From Oscillospiraceae bacterium (GTDB lineage Bacteria; Bacillota; Clostridia; Oscillospirales; Oscillospiraceae): a stretch of DNA of 7,180 bases. The DNA is taken from the NCBI GenBank assembly GCA_017538775.1, contig JAFYIF010000301.1, positions 1-7,180 of the forward strand, given 5' to 3'. The first letter of the stretch is position 1; each line of letters begins with the position of its first letter. Below the pieces are notes generated by a model. That model was given only the letters and a program-made list of their open reading frames with translations. It had not been told where the DNA came from and did not search any database. A program made the position numbers and the translations under genes. Of the stretch, positions 1 to 6,008 are shown piece after piece.

Positions 1-597
1 GGTACGGACACCTACAGCGCCGTGGCCGCGGCGGTGGGCGCGCTGAAAGGCCCGCTCCACGGCGGGGCCAACGCCAAGGTCATGGAGATGCTGGGCCACA
101 TCGACGCCAACGTGCCCGATCTGACCGACGCGGCCATGCGGGACTATCTGGCCCGGATCCTCCACGGCGAGGCCGGGGACGGCTCCGGCAAGATCTACGG
201 GCTGGGGCACGCCATCTACACGATGAGCGACCCCCGGGCCGAGGCCATCAAGAAATATGCCCGGGGCATGGCCGAGCGCCAGGGCTTTGGCCGCCGCTTC
301 GCCCTGCTGGAGGCGGTGGAGCGGGTGGGCATCCCCCTGCTGATGGAGGAAAAGGACCAGGATATCCCGATGTGCGCGAATGTGGACCTCTACTCCGGCC
401 TGGTCTACGAGATGCTGGGCATCCCCGCGGACCTCTACACGCCCCTGTTCGCCATCGCCCGCATCGCCGGCTGGTGCGCCCACCGGCTGGAGGAGCTGTT
501 CACCTGCAACCGCATCATCCGCCCGGCCTACCGGTCCTCCATGCGCTATGGGCCGTATGTGCCGATCGAGGAGCGGGGGATGGAGACTGAAAACTGA
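1..597 (+). CDS. gltA: Citrate synthase, C-terminal part (5' end outside window)
   Basis: This is the last 198 residues of a citrate (or 2-methylcitrate) synthase, which condenses oxaloacetate with acetyl-CoA at the entry to the TCA cycle in the cytoplasm. The frame is open from base 1, so the start lies upstream of the window. Counting from the first visible codon, three active-site regions can be seen. GPLHGGAN holds the oxaloacetate-binding His (residue 20), GLGHAIYT holds the second His (residue 70), and NVDLYSG holds the catalytic Asp (residue 129). They are followed by the conserved IARIAGWCAHRLEE helix and the RPAYR segment. The GHAIYT...DPRA version of the second motif is, from memory, the form seen in clostridial enzymes. 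The last residues (METEN, then TGA at 595-597) are encoded by the repeat element that begins here and look like an added tail. Citrate versus 2-methylcitrate specificity cannot be decided from this fragment. Confidence 0.93.
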   Translation, partial: GTDTYSAVAAAVGALKGPLHGGANAKVMEMLGHIDANVPDLTDAAMRDYLARILHGEAGDGSGKIYGLGHAIYTMSDPRAEAIKKYARGMAERQGFGRRFALLEAVERVGIPLLMEEKDQDIPMCANVDLYSGLVYEMLGIPADLYTPLFAIARIAGWCAHRLEELFTCNRIIRPAYRSSMRYGPYVPIEERGMETEN

Positions 598-717
598 AGA
601 CTTAAGACTTAAGAATGAATAATTTGGTGCGAATCCGGCGTGCTGCTTTCGATTTGCACCAAATTATTCATTTTTCATTTTTCAGTTTTCAGTCTTCAGT
701 TTTCCGTCTTCCGTTCT
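583..717. repeat. Palindromic intergenic element with flanking 7-bp repeats
   Basis: This AT-rich island in GC-rich DNA lies between two convergent genes. Its core is a hairpin: 614-630 (AATGAATAATTTGGTGC) is the exact reverse complement of 656-672, and the stem extends inward to 635/651 with one G-T pair, giving 22 bp around a 15-nt loop (636-650). A second perfect inverted repeat of 15 bp (AGACTGAAAACTGAA) pairs 584-598 with 681-695. Both arms read as consecutive degenerate heptamers of the type AARACTG. On the right they run from 669 to 717 as seven units on the minus strand; on the left from 583 to about 624 as about six units. No target-site duplication or ORF was found. It may be a MITE-like or REP-like repeat, and the T-rich right side after the stem could also terminate transcription of the citrate synthase gene. 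Copy number cannot be judged from one window. Confidence 0.75.
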
Positions 718-1637
718 CTTTTTTCCACCAGTTCCATAGCCCGCGTTAACATCACCGCCGCGTCTCCCCTGCTGAGGCTCCCGTCCGTGAACCGGCAGCC
801 CTCCGGCACCAGGCCGCAGGCGCTGAGGTTGGCCGCGCTCTGTCTGGCCCAGGCGGGGATCGCCTCGTCCAGGGCGTACCAGGTCTGCATCGCGTCGGTC
901 AGGGCCAGGGCCCGGTCCAGCAGCGCGGCGGCCTCCGCCACGGTGATGGGCTCGCCGGGGCGGAACACGGGGCTTCCCCCCTCCCCTGCCGGGCTGCCCT
1001 TGACCAGGCCAAGTCGGGCCGCCGCCTCCAGATAGCCTCTGGCCCAGGCGCTGACGGCGGCGCTGTCGGCGAAAGTCTCAATCCCCTCCGCCTCCAGGGG
1101 GGCCAGCCCGGCGACCTTGCAGCACAGGGCCAGGAACTCCTCCCGGCGCACAGCCTCCTCCGGGGCGAAGACGTAGCTGCCGTTCAGCTGCGCCCCCACA
1201 TAGATCCCCGCCTCCGCCAGACGCGCCGCGGCGTAGGCGGCGGGAGACCCGGTGGTGTCCGCGTAGCGCAGGACCGTCTTCTGTTTGAGCAGCTTGAGGA
1301 TGACGGTGGCCTCCTGGCTCAGGTTGCCCTCCGCGTCCTCGGCCTTGTAGCCGAAGTAGTCCTTGCCCCGCCGCCCCTCCTCCGGGGTGTAGACGAAGCT
1401 GCCGTTCTCGCCCAGCTCCACCGTCCCCTTGCCCGGCGGGGTGGTGATGATGAAGCGCAAGGGCCCGCCGTCCGGGTCCGTGGCCCGCAGGCAGCCGCCC
1501 ACGGAGACGCCCCGGTAGGTCTCCAGCTCCAGATTCTCCGCCACGGGGGGCCGCCCCTCGGCCCTGCCCCGGACGCCAAACCCGAAGCTAAGCAGGGAGA
1601 CCAGCGCCAGCGCGGTCGCAATGGCACGATGTTTCAT
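696..1637 (-). CDS. Secreted Ig-like / S-layer homology (SLH) domain protein
   Basis: This is a 313-residue exported protein, probably held on the cell wall by its SLH domains. Residues 1-26 form a signal peptide: KHR, a hydrophobic core of about 18 residues, and a likely cut after GRA. Residues about 30-116 resemble a bacterial Ig/cadherin-like domain (ATDPDGGPL, GTVELGENGSFVYTP, DYFGYKAED). Residues about 124-177, 187-246 and 251-305 are three SLH repeats. The SLH 'TRAE' positions read RREE, TVAE and SRGD, so the second lacks the Arg and the set is degenerate. The ATG at 1637 is preferred over the adjacent TTG at 1640 because GGAGG (1650-1646) then sits 8 nt upstream. That ribosome site lies inside a terminator-like hairpin. 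The last eight residues (RERKTEN and the residue before) come from the neighbouring repeat element. The ligand of the Ig-like domain is unknown; a role in surface adhesion or S-layer association is inferred. Confidence 0.85.
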   Translation of the reverse strand: MKHRAIATALALVSLLSFGFGVRGRAEGRPPVAENLELETYRGVSVGGCLRATDPDGGPLRFIITTPPGKGTVELGENGSFVYTPEEGRRGKDYFGYKAEDAEGNLSQEATVILKLLKQKTVLRYADTTGSPAAYAAARLAEAGIYVGAQLNGSYVFAPEEAVRREEFLALCCKVAGLAPLEAEGIETFADSAAVSAWARGYLEAAARLGLVKGSPAGEGGSPVFRPGEPITVAEAAALLDRALALTDAMQTWYALDEAIPAWARQSAANLSACGLVPEGCRFTDGSLSRGDAAVMLTRAMELVEKRERKTEN

Positions 1638-1640
1638 CAA

Positions 1641-1689
1641 AAAAACCTCCGATCCCGTAGTTTCAAGCCTAGCTTGCGCGGGATCGGAG
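1641..1689 (-). terminator. Terminator-like hairpin overlapping the SLH gene's ribosome site
   Basis: The 11-bp arms CTCCGATCCCG (1647-1657) and CGGGATCGGAG (1679-1689) are perfect reverse complements. Their 21-nt loop holds a smaller hairpin (CAAGC 1664-1668 with GCTTG 1672-1676). Read on the minus strand, the stem is followed by G and then a run of seven T (1645 to 1639), the form of an intrinsic terminator. It lies 23 nt after the exonuclease stop codon. The GGAG of the only good ribosome site for the SLH gene is the distal arm of the stem, and the T-run reaches the start codon. The hairpin may end the exonuclease transcript, attenuate or block translation of the SLH gene, or do both. Confidence 0.7.
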
Positions 1690-1712
1690 ATATTATTCTG
1701 TCGAAATCTGGT

Positions 1713-2684
1713 TCAGCCCTGGGACTTGGCCGCGCCGCTCTTTTTTCTGCGCCGGGCGTGGCGGCGGCGCTGGCTGCTTTTGGATTTGTAGAAGTTCTGC
1801 ATCCCCTCGTCGGCCTCATAGAGGATGCGGTTGACGGACCAGGTCTCCTCCTCCGTGCGTTTCAGCTTGACGCGCACCAGATAGCTGCCGTGGGTCTCGC
1901 AGACCCCCAGGGTCATGTAGCGCTTGTCCCCCTGATTGACCCAGCGCTGGAGACTCAGCGGCGCGCCGCAGACGGGACAGCGCAGATTGCGGAGCCCCTC
2001 GTCCGCGAAGGCGGCGTTGCGGCTGGCGTAGCCGGTGAAGGTCAGGTGCTCCAGCGGGGCGGGGCCTTCCGCCAGGGCGCGCTCCTCCCGCTCCTGGCGG
2101 CGGAGGGAGAGCTGGCGGGCGGCCTCGGTGTAATTGCGCAGGCCCGCCTCCATGTCCAGGTGGGAGCAGACCAGGCCGGTGTTGTAGGCGTCCCCCAGGG
2201 CGTCGTGGGCCACGCGGGTCTGTTCGATGCCGAAATGCTCCATGGCGGTGGCCAGGGCCTTCTGGTTTTTGTCGCCCTCGGTCTGCATATTGTAGATCAG
2301 CTGGAGGTTCACCCAGCCGTCGATCCAGTCCCAGTCCTGGTCGTGGACGATGATGTTCTGCTCCAGGATGCCCTTGTCGTCATAGCCCCAGGTCAGGAAG
2401 GTGCAGCCCTCGCCGCAGAAGTCCCGGAACTGCCGGAAGGCCTCCACAAAGCCGGGGGCGTGGCTCAGACGGTTCCCGTCGATGCCGGTGAGCTTTTTCA
2501 CCTTGTAGTGCATTTTGCGGAAAAAGACCGGCTTCACGTCGATCTGAAACTCCTCGCCGGGGGTCCAGTCCTCGTTCAGCTTGACCGCGCCGATCTCGAT
2601 GATCTCCCCCCGGAGATGGATGGGGAGGTAGTTGAAAACCGAGCTCTTGGAGCTCATCGCCTGGTTCCATTCCAGGTCCACCAC
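1713..2684 (-). CDS. DEDDh 3'-5' exonuclease (KapD-like) with C-terminal zinc-ribbon motif
   Basis: This is a DnaQ-fold exonuclease of the group often annotated as 'inhibitor of the KinA pathway to sporulation'. With GTG at 2684 as residue 1, the metal ligands are D3 and E5 (VDLEWNQ, ExoI), D102 in TWGYDDKGIL (ExoII), and H160 and D165 in HDALGDAYNT (ExoIII, HxxxxD). Residues about 236-265 hold CPVCG and CETH, a possible four-ligand zinc site (C236, C239, C262, H265). Residues 306-323 are a basic tail rich in Arg and Lys, suggesting nucleic-acid contact. The start is doubtful. Family members usually begin with M-x-Y-I-V-x-D, and here the matching codons (2696 to 2685) read ATC AGT TAT ATC, with a TGA in frame at 2705-2703. 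Starting at GTG 2684 removes most of the first beta strand, so a rare ATC start at 2696 or 2699 is possible. Substrate (DNA or RNA) cannot be told from sequence; the family is assigned with confidence. Confidence 0.87.
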   Translation of the reverse strand: MVDLEWNQAMSSKSSVFNYLPIHLRGEIIEIGAVKLNEDWTPGEEFQIDVKPVFFRKMHYKVKKLTGIDGNRLSHAPGFVEAFRQFRDFCGEGCTFLTWGYDDKGILEQNIIVHDQDWDWIDGWVNLQLIYNMQTEGDKNQKALATAMEHFGIEQTRVAHDALGDAYNTGLVCSHLDMEAGLRNYTEAARQLSLRRQEREERALAEGPAPLEHLTFTGYASRNAAFADEGLRNLRCPVCGAPLSLQRWVNQGDKRYMTLGVCETHGSYLVRVKLKRTEEETWSVNRILYEADEGMQNFYKSKSSQRRRHARRRKKSGAAKSQG

Positions 2685-2752
2685 GATATAACTGATGATC
2701 GCTCACCGCTTTCTGTCGTTGTCTGCGCCGCCGGGGCGCTGTATGTCAGGAT

Positions 2753-2782
2753 AGTATAGCACAGAAAAGCGCGGCTGCACAA
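2753..2782 (-). promoter_or_regulatory. Promoter for the exonuclease gene
   Basis: Read on the minus strand, TTGTGC (2782-2777) and TATACT (2758-2753) form -35 and -10 boxes 18 nt apart. A TGC directly before the -10 makes it an extended -10 promoter. It lies about 70 nt upstream of the GTG at 2684. The leader contains a small GC-rich hairpin (GCGCC 2725-2729 with GGCGC 2735-2739), whose role is unknown. Confidence 0.6.
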
Positions 2783-2793
2783 CAGTTTTTTCA

Positions 2794-2822
2794 TTGTATC
2801 CCGGAAAATGTCGTGCTATAAT
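2794..2822 (+). promoter_or_regulatory. Promoter for the ddl-murF operon
   Basis: TTGTAT (2794-2799) and a consensus TATAAT (2817-2822) are 17 nt apart. TGC before the -10 makes an extended -10, which can offset the weak -35. A T-tract (2786-2791) lies just upstream. Transcription would start near 2829, about 40 nt before the ddl ATG. Confidence 0.75.
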
Positions 2823-2869
2823 AGCTCAACTCTGATTATGGCAACAGGAAAAAGGAGGCGCTTTTCGAT

Positions 2870-3919
2870 ATGAAGATCGCAGTACTCTGCGGCGGACTGA
2901 GCAACGAACGCGACGTTTCCATCTCCAGCGGCACCGGCGTGGCCCGGGCCCTGCTGGCGCGGGGACACGATGTGGTGCTGGTGGATCTGTTTCTGGGCTA
3001 CAACCGGCCCTTTGAGACGGCGGCGGAGGTGTTCCGCCGGGGGGAGGTCACCCTGGGGGCCGCCGCCATCGGCGCGGACAGCCCGGACCTGGAACAGGTG
3101 AAGGGCCTGCGCCCGGACGCCGACGTGCGCATCGGCCCCAACGTGCTGAGCCTCTGCCGGGCCGCCGACCTGGTGTTTCTGGCCCTCCACGGGGAGGAGG
3201 GGGAGAACGGCAAGCTCCAGGCCGCCCTGGATCTGAACGGCGTGCGCTACACCGGCTCGGGCTATCTGGGCAGCGCCCTGGCCATGCACAAGGGCCTGAG
3301 CAAGGCCCTGTTCCGGCAAAACGGCATCCCCACGCCGGAAAGCCGCATCCTGCACCGGGGCGCCCCCATCGGCGAGATGCCCGCGCAGTGCGTGGTGGTG
3401 AAGCCCTGCAGCGGCGGGAGCAGCGTGGGGACCAGCATCGTCCGCTCTCCGGCGGAGTACGAGGCCGCCGTGGAGCTGGCCTTCCGCTATGAGTCCGAGG
3501 TGCTGGTGGAGACCTACATCCGCGCCCGGGAGCTGACCGTGGGCGTGATGGACGGCGTGGCCATGCCGGTGATTGAAATCATCCCCAAGAGCGGCTTTTA
3601 TGACTATCAGAACAAATACCAGGCCGGGGCGACGGAAGAACTCTGCCCCGCCCCCATCGGCGCGGAGGCCACGGCCCGGGCGCAGAAGCTGGCCGAGGAC
3701 GTGATGCGTGCCCTGCTGGTGGACGCCTACTGCCGGGTGGACATCCTCTGGGATACGGAGTCGGACCGGATGTATGTGCTGGAGGCCAACACCCTGCCGG
3801 GCATGACCCCCACCAGCCTGATCCCCCAGATGGCGGCGGCCCAGGGCCTGGACTACGGCCAGCTCTGCGAGCGGATCATGGAAGTGAGCCTGAAAAAGTA
3901 TGAGAGCGCTGACGCTTGA
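2870..3919 (+). CDS. ddl: D-alanine--D-alanine ligase
   Basis: This cytoplasmic ATP-grasp enzyme joins two D-alanines for the end of the peptidoglycan stem peptide. All family landmarks are present in its 349 residues: N-terminal GGLSNERDVSISSG, LHGEEGENGKLQ, the ATP-binding KPCSGGSSVGTS, ETYIRARELTVGV, EIIPKSGFYDY, ATEELCPAPI, CRVDIL and the C-terminal EANTLPGMTPTSLIPQMA with metal and substrate ligands. The omega-loop reads YDYQNKY, and its Lys-Tyr pair is typical of D-Ala-D-Ala ligases rather than VanA-type D-Ala-D-Lac enzymes, so this is a housekeeping enzyme. An AGGAGG (2853-2858) lies 11 nt before the ATG, and an extended -10 promoter lies upstream. The gene overlaps the murF start by 20 bp, pointing to one operon with translational coupling. 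Confidence 0.97.
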   Translation: MKIAVLCGGLSNERDVSISSGTGVARALLARGHDVVLVDLFLGYNRPFETAAEVFRRGEVTLGAAAIGADSPDLEQVKGLRPDADVRIGPNVLSLCRAADLVFLALHGEEGENGKLQAALDLNGVRYTGSGYLGSALAMHKGLSKALFRQNGIPTPESRILHRGAPIGEMPAQCVVVKPCSGGSSVGTSIVRSPAEYEAAVELAFRYESEVLVETYIRARELTVGVMDGVAMPVIEIIPKSGFYDYQNKYQAGATEELCPAPIGAEATARAQKLAEDVMRALLVDAYCRVDILWDTESDRMYVLEANTLPGMTPTSLIPQMAAAQGLDYGQLCERIMEVSLKKYESADA

Positions 3920-5735
3920 CCGGATCGCGGCGGTCTGCTGCGCGCAGGTGCATGGGGAGACGCCGCCGGGAGAGATCACCGCCGTGGTCACCGACAGCCG
4001 GGCCGTGACGCCGGGCTGCCTCTTCGCCGCCATCCGGGGCGAGCGCTCCGACGGACACGACTACATCGCCGCCGCCCTGGCCGCCGGGGCCAAGTGCGCC
4101 CTGGCCGAGCGTCTGCCGGAGGGCGTCCGGAGCTGCGTGCTGCTGGTGGAGGACACCCTGCGGGCCCTGCAGGCCCTGGCCGGGTTTTACCGGGCGCAAT
4201 TCTCCCTGCCCCTGGTGGGCGTCACCGGCTCCGTGGGCAAGACCACGGCCAAGGAGATGCTCTCCTGCGTGCTGGCCCGGCGCTACCGGGTCCACAAGAC
4301 CCAGGGCAACTTCAACAACGACCTGGGCGTGCCCCTGACCCTCTTCGGGCTGCGGGAGGAACACAGCGCCGCCGTGGTGGAGCTGGGGGTCAGCCACCCC
4401 GGGGACATGGACCGCATCGCCGTCCTTGCCCGGCCCACCGTGGCGCTCTATACCAACATCGGGGACGCCCATCTGGAATTCCTGGGCAGCCGGGCCGGGG
4501 TGCTGGCGGAGAAAAGCCGGATGAACGCCTTTTTGCCCCCGGACGGCCTGGCGGTCTGCAACGGGGACGACCCCCTGCTGGCCGCGATGGACTGCCCGGT
4601 GCCGAAACTCTGCTACGGCCTGGGGGCCTGGTGCGACGTGCGGGCCGAGGACGTGGAGACCGACGGGGAATCCATCCGCTGCACCGTGGTGACCGAGCGG
4701 ACGCGCTTCCCCCTGCGCATCCCCGCCTTCGGGGAACACATGGTCTACGCCGCCCTGGGCGCGGCGGCGGTGGGCATGGCCCTGGGCCTGAGCCCGGCGG
4801 AGATCGCCGCCGGGGTGGCCGACTATGTGCCCGTGGGCAGCCGGAGCCGGGTCCTGAAAACGGGGCAGTTTACCGTTATCGACGACTGTTACAACGCCAA
4901 CCCCACCTCCACCGCCTCCGCCCTCCGCTCCCTGGCGGCCCTGCCGGGGCGGCGGGTGGCGATATTGGGCGACATGCGGGAGCTGGGGGAACAAAGCGCG
5001 GCGCTCCACCGGGAGACCGGCGCCCTGGCGCGCAGCCTGGGCATCGACCTGGTTCTGACCTGCGGCGCCGAGGCCCGGCACATCGCGGAAGGGGCCGGGG
5101 ACAGGGCCCTGGACTACCCGATCAAGCGGATGCTGCTGGCGGCCCTGCCCTATGTGCTGCGTCCCGGGGACGCGGTGCTGGTGAAGGCCAGCCGGGGGGC
5201 CCGGTTTGAGGAGGTCACCCGGGTCCTGGAACACCTGGCGCTGGCCCCGAAGCCGGAGCTGTGGGACCTCTGCGACGCTTCCGGCAACGCCACCGGGGAG
5301 ACCCGGCTGCGGGGCCAGCCCCTGCGCCCCGGGGAATACCACAAGATCGTCCACGTCTGGCTGCGGCGCTCCGACGGGGCCTACCTGCTCTCCCGGCGGG
5401 ACGAGAGCCGCCCCACGGACGGGCTGCTTTGGGAGTGCGTGGGCGGCAGCGTCCAGGCCGGGGAGACGGGCCGGGCCGCGGCGGTGCGGGAGGTCTGGGA
5501 GGAACTGGGCATTCATCTGGACGGCGCGGCGGGCCAGCTGCTGCTGCACCGGGCCAGGCCGGAGTGGTTTGACTATCAGGAGGTCTGGCTCTTCCCCTGG
5601 GAGGGGGAGGCCGACCTGGCCGCCGCCCCCACGGCGGAGGTCTGCGCCGTCCGCTGGGTGAGCCGGGCGGAGCTGGAGGACCTGCACCGGCGGGGGGAAC
5701 TGGTGCCCACGCTGGAATACATGCTGGAACTCTGA
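3900..5735 (+). CDS. murF: MurF ligase fused to a C-terminal Nudix hydrolase domain
   Basis: The product has 611 residues, whereas MurF is usually about 450. Residues 1-446 are a complete MurF, which adds D-Ala-D-Ala to UDP-MurNAc-tripeptide using ATP. Visible parts are the N-terminal UDP-binding domain (TDSRAVTPGCLFAAIRGERSDG), the ATP-binding loop GVTGSVGKTT (107-116), NFNNDLGVPLTLF (137-149), VALYTNIGDAHLEFLG (181-196), DDCYNANPTS (328-337), AILGDMRELGE (354-364) and VLVKASRGARFEEV near 426-439. After a short link (ALAPKP), residues 453-611 form a Nudix domain with a perfect box: G516, E522, R530, E531, E534, E535, G537. Its start (ELWDLCDASGNATGETRLRG, then KIVHVWL) resembles IPP-isomerase-like Nudix proteins. 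The junction has no stop and no nearby ATG, GTG or TTG, so it is a true fusion in this sequence. The ATG at 3900 lies inside the end of ddl with only a weak ribosome site, so coupling to ddl is likely. The Nudix substrate is unknown. Confidence 0.95.
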   Translation: MRALTLDRIAAVCCAQVHGETPPGEITAVVTDSRAVTPGCLFAAIRGERSDGHDYIAAALAAGAKCALAERLPEGVRSCVLLVEDTLRALQALAGFYRAQFSLPLVGVTGSVGKTTAKEMLSCVLARRYRVHKTQGNFNNDLGVPLTLFGLREEHSAAVVELGVSHPGDMDRIAVLARPTVALYTNIGDAHLEFLGSRAGVLAEKSRMNAFLPPDGLAVCNGDDPLLAAMDCPVPKLCYGLGAWCDVRAEDVETDGESIRCTVVTERTRFPLRIPAFGEHMVYAALGAAAVGMALGLSPAEIAAGVADYVPVGSRSRVLKTGQFTVIDDCYNANPTSTASALRSLAALPGRRVAILGDMRELGEQSAALHRETGALARSLGIDLVLTCGAEARHIAEGAGDRALDYPIKRMLLAALPYVLRPGDAVLVKASRGARFEEVTRVLEHLALAPKPELWDLCDASGNATGETRLRGQPLRPGEYHKIVHVWLRRSDGAYLLSRRDESRPTDGLLWECVGGSVQAGETGRAAAVREVWEELGIHLDGAAGQLLLHRARPEWFDYQEVWLFPWEGEADLAAAPTAEVCAVRWVSRAELEDLHRRGELVPTLEYMLEL

Positions 5736-5758
5736 GGGAAAAATGTCTCGGAAACCAA

Positions 5759-5797
5759 CACCCCGCAAAGCGACTAGGCTTTGCGGGGTGCTTTCTT
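5759..5797 (+). terminator. Intrinsic terminator after murF, shared with the convergent feo operon
   Basis: A perfect 13-bp stem pairs CACCCCGCAAAGC (5759-5771) with 5778-5790 around a 6-nt loop, followed by CTTTCTT. It starts 23 nt after the murF stop. On the minus strand it directly follows the TAA of the small feo gene (5798-5796), with the weaker tail TTGGTTT, so it probably serves both converging transcripts. Confidence 0.9.
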
Positions 5798-5981
5798 ATC
5801 TGGGGTCGGGTTCGGAACACTGCGCCCTGGCGCAGCCGCCGCAGGCATCGCAGCCGCAGCCGCAGGAGGGGGCGCCCGCTTTTTTTCTGCGGACCATGCT
5901 CCGAATCACCAGCGCCACGACCGCTGCGAGGACTGCGGCCAGGGCGATGTTGACAAGATTGGCGGAGATCCAGGCGATCAT
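5796..5981 (-). CDS. FeoB-associated Cys-rich membrane protein
   Basis: This 61-residue protein has one N-terminal membrane segment (residues about 4-27), then a basic stop (RSMVRRKK) and a Cys-rich tail with C40, C42, C44, C47, C50 and C55. This architecture matches the small FeoB-associated proteins found directly after feoB in Firmicutes. They are thought to act with the ferrous-iron transporter, perhaps as a cytoplasmic metal-binding partner, but their mechanism is not established. The start is well supported: AAGGAGGTGA lies on the minus strand just before the ATG at 5981, in the 27-nt gap after feoB. The stop overlaps the T-run of the terminator. The pair is clearly one operon with feoB. 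Confidence 0.9.
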   Translation of the reverse strand: MIAWISANLVNIALAAVLAAVVALVIRSMVRRKKAGAPSCGCGCDACGGCARAQCSEPDPR

Positions 5982-6008
5982 GCAATCACCTCCTTTGCGC
6001 GTGGGCGC

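Noticed and set aside
583..717. CRISPR array
   Set aside because: Repeats are only 7 bp, contiguous and degenerate, with no spacers and no cas genes.
1629..2759. Plus-strand open frame of 376 codons opposite the exonuclease
   Set aside because: Its translation has no recognisable domain, while the minus strand carries all DEDDh catalytic residues in order.
2870..3919. Vancomycin-resistance type D-Ala-D-Lac ligase
   Set aside because: The omega-loop has the YDYxxKY form of ordinary D-Ala-D-Ala ligases, and no vanH, vanX or regulatory genes are nearby.
2816..4033. Minus-strand open frame of 405 codons opposite ddl
   Set aside because: It is a composition shadow of ddl, with low-complexity His/Gly/Ala-rich translation, no motif, and an end inside the ddl promoter.
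5238..5735. Nudix domain as a separate gene
   Set aside because: No stop, ribosome site or ATG, GTG or TTG start was found in the junction; the frame runs on from MurF.
3876..5768. Minus-strand open frame of 630 codons opposite murF
   Set aside because: It is rich in G, A, P, Q, H and R with no recognisable domain, and it mirrors the GC-rich third positions of murF, whose own frame has all family motifs.
5215..5985. Minus-strand open frame of 256 codons across the murF end and terminator
   Set aside because: It is Pro/Arg/Gly-rich, runs through the terminator hairpin and overlaps the well-supported FeoB-associated gene in another frame.
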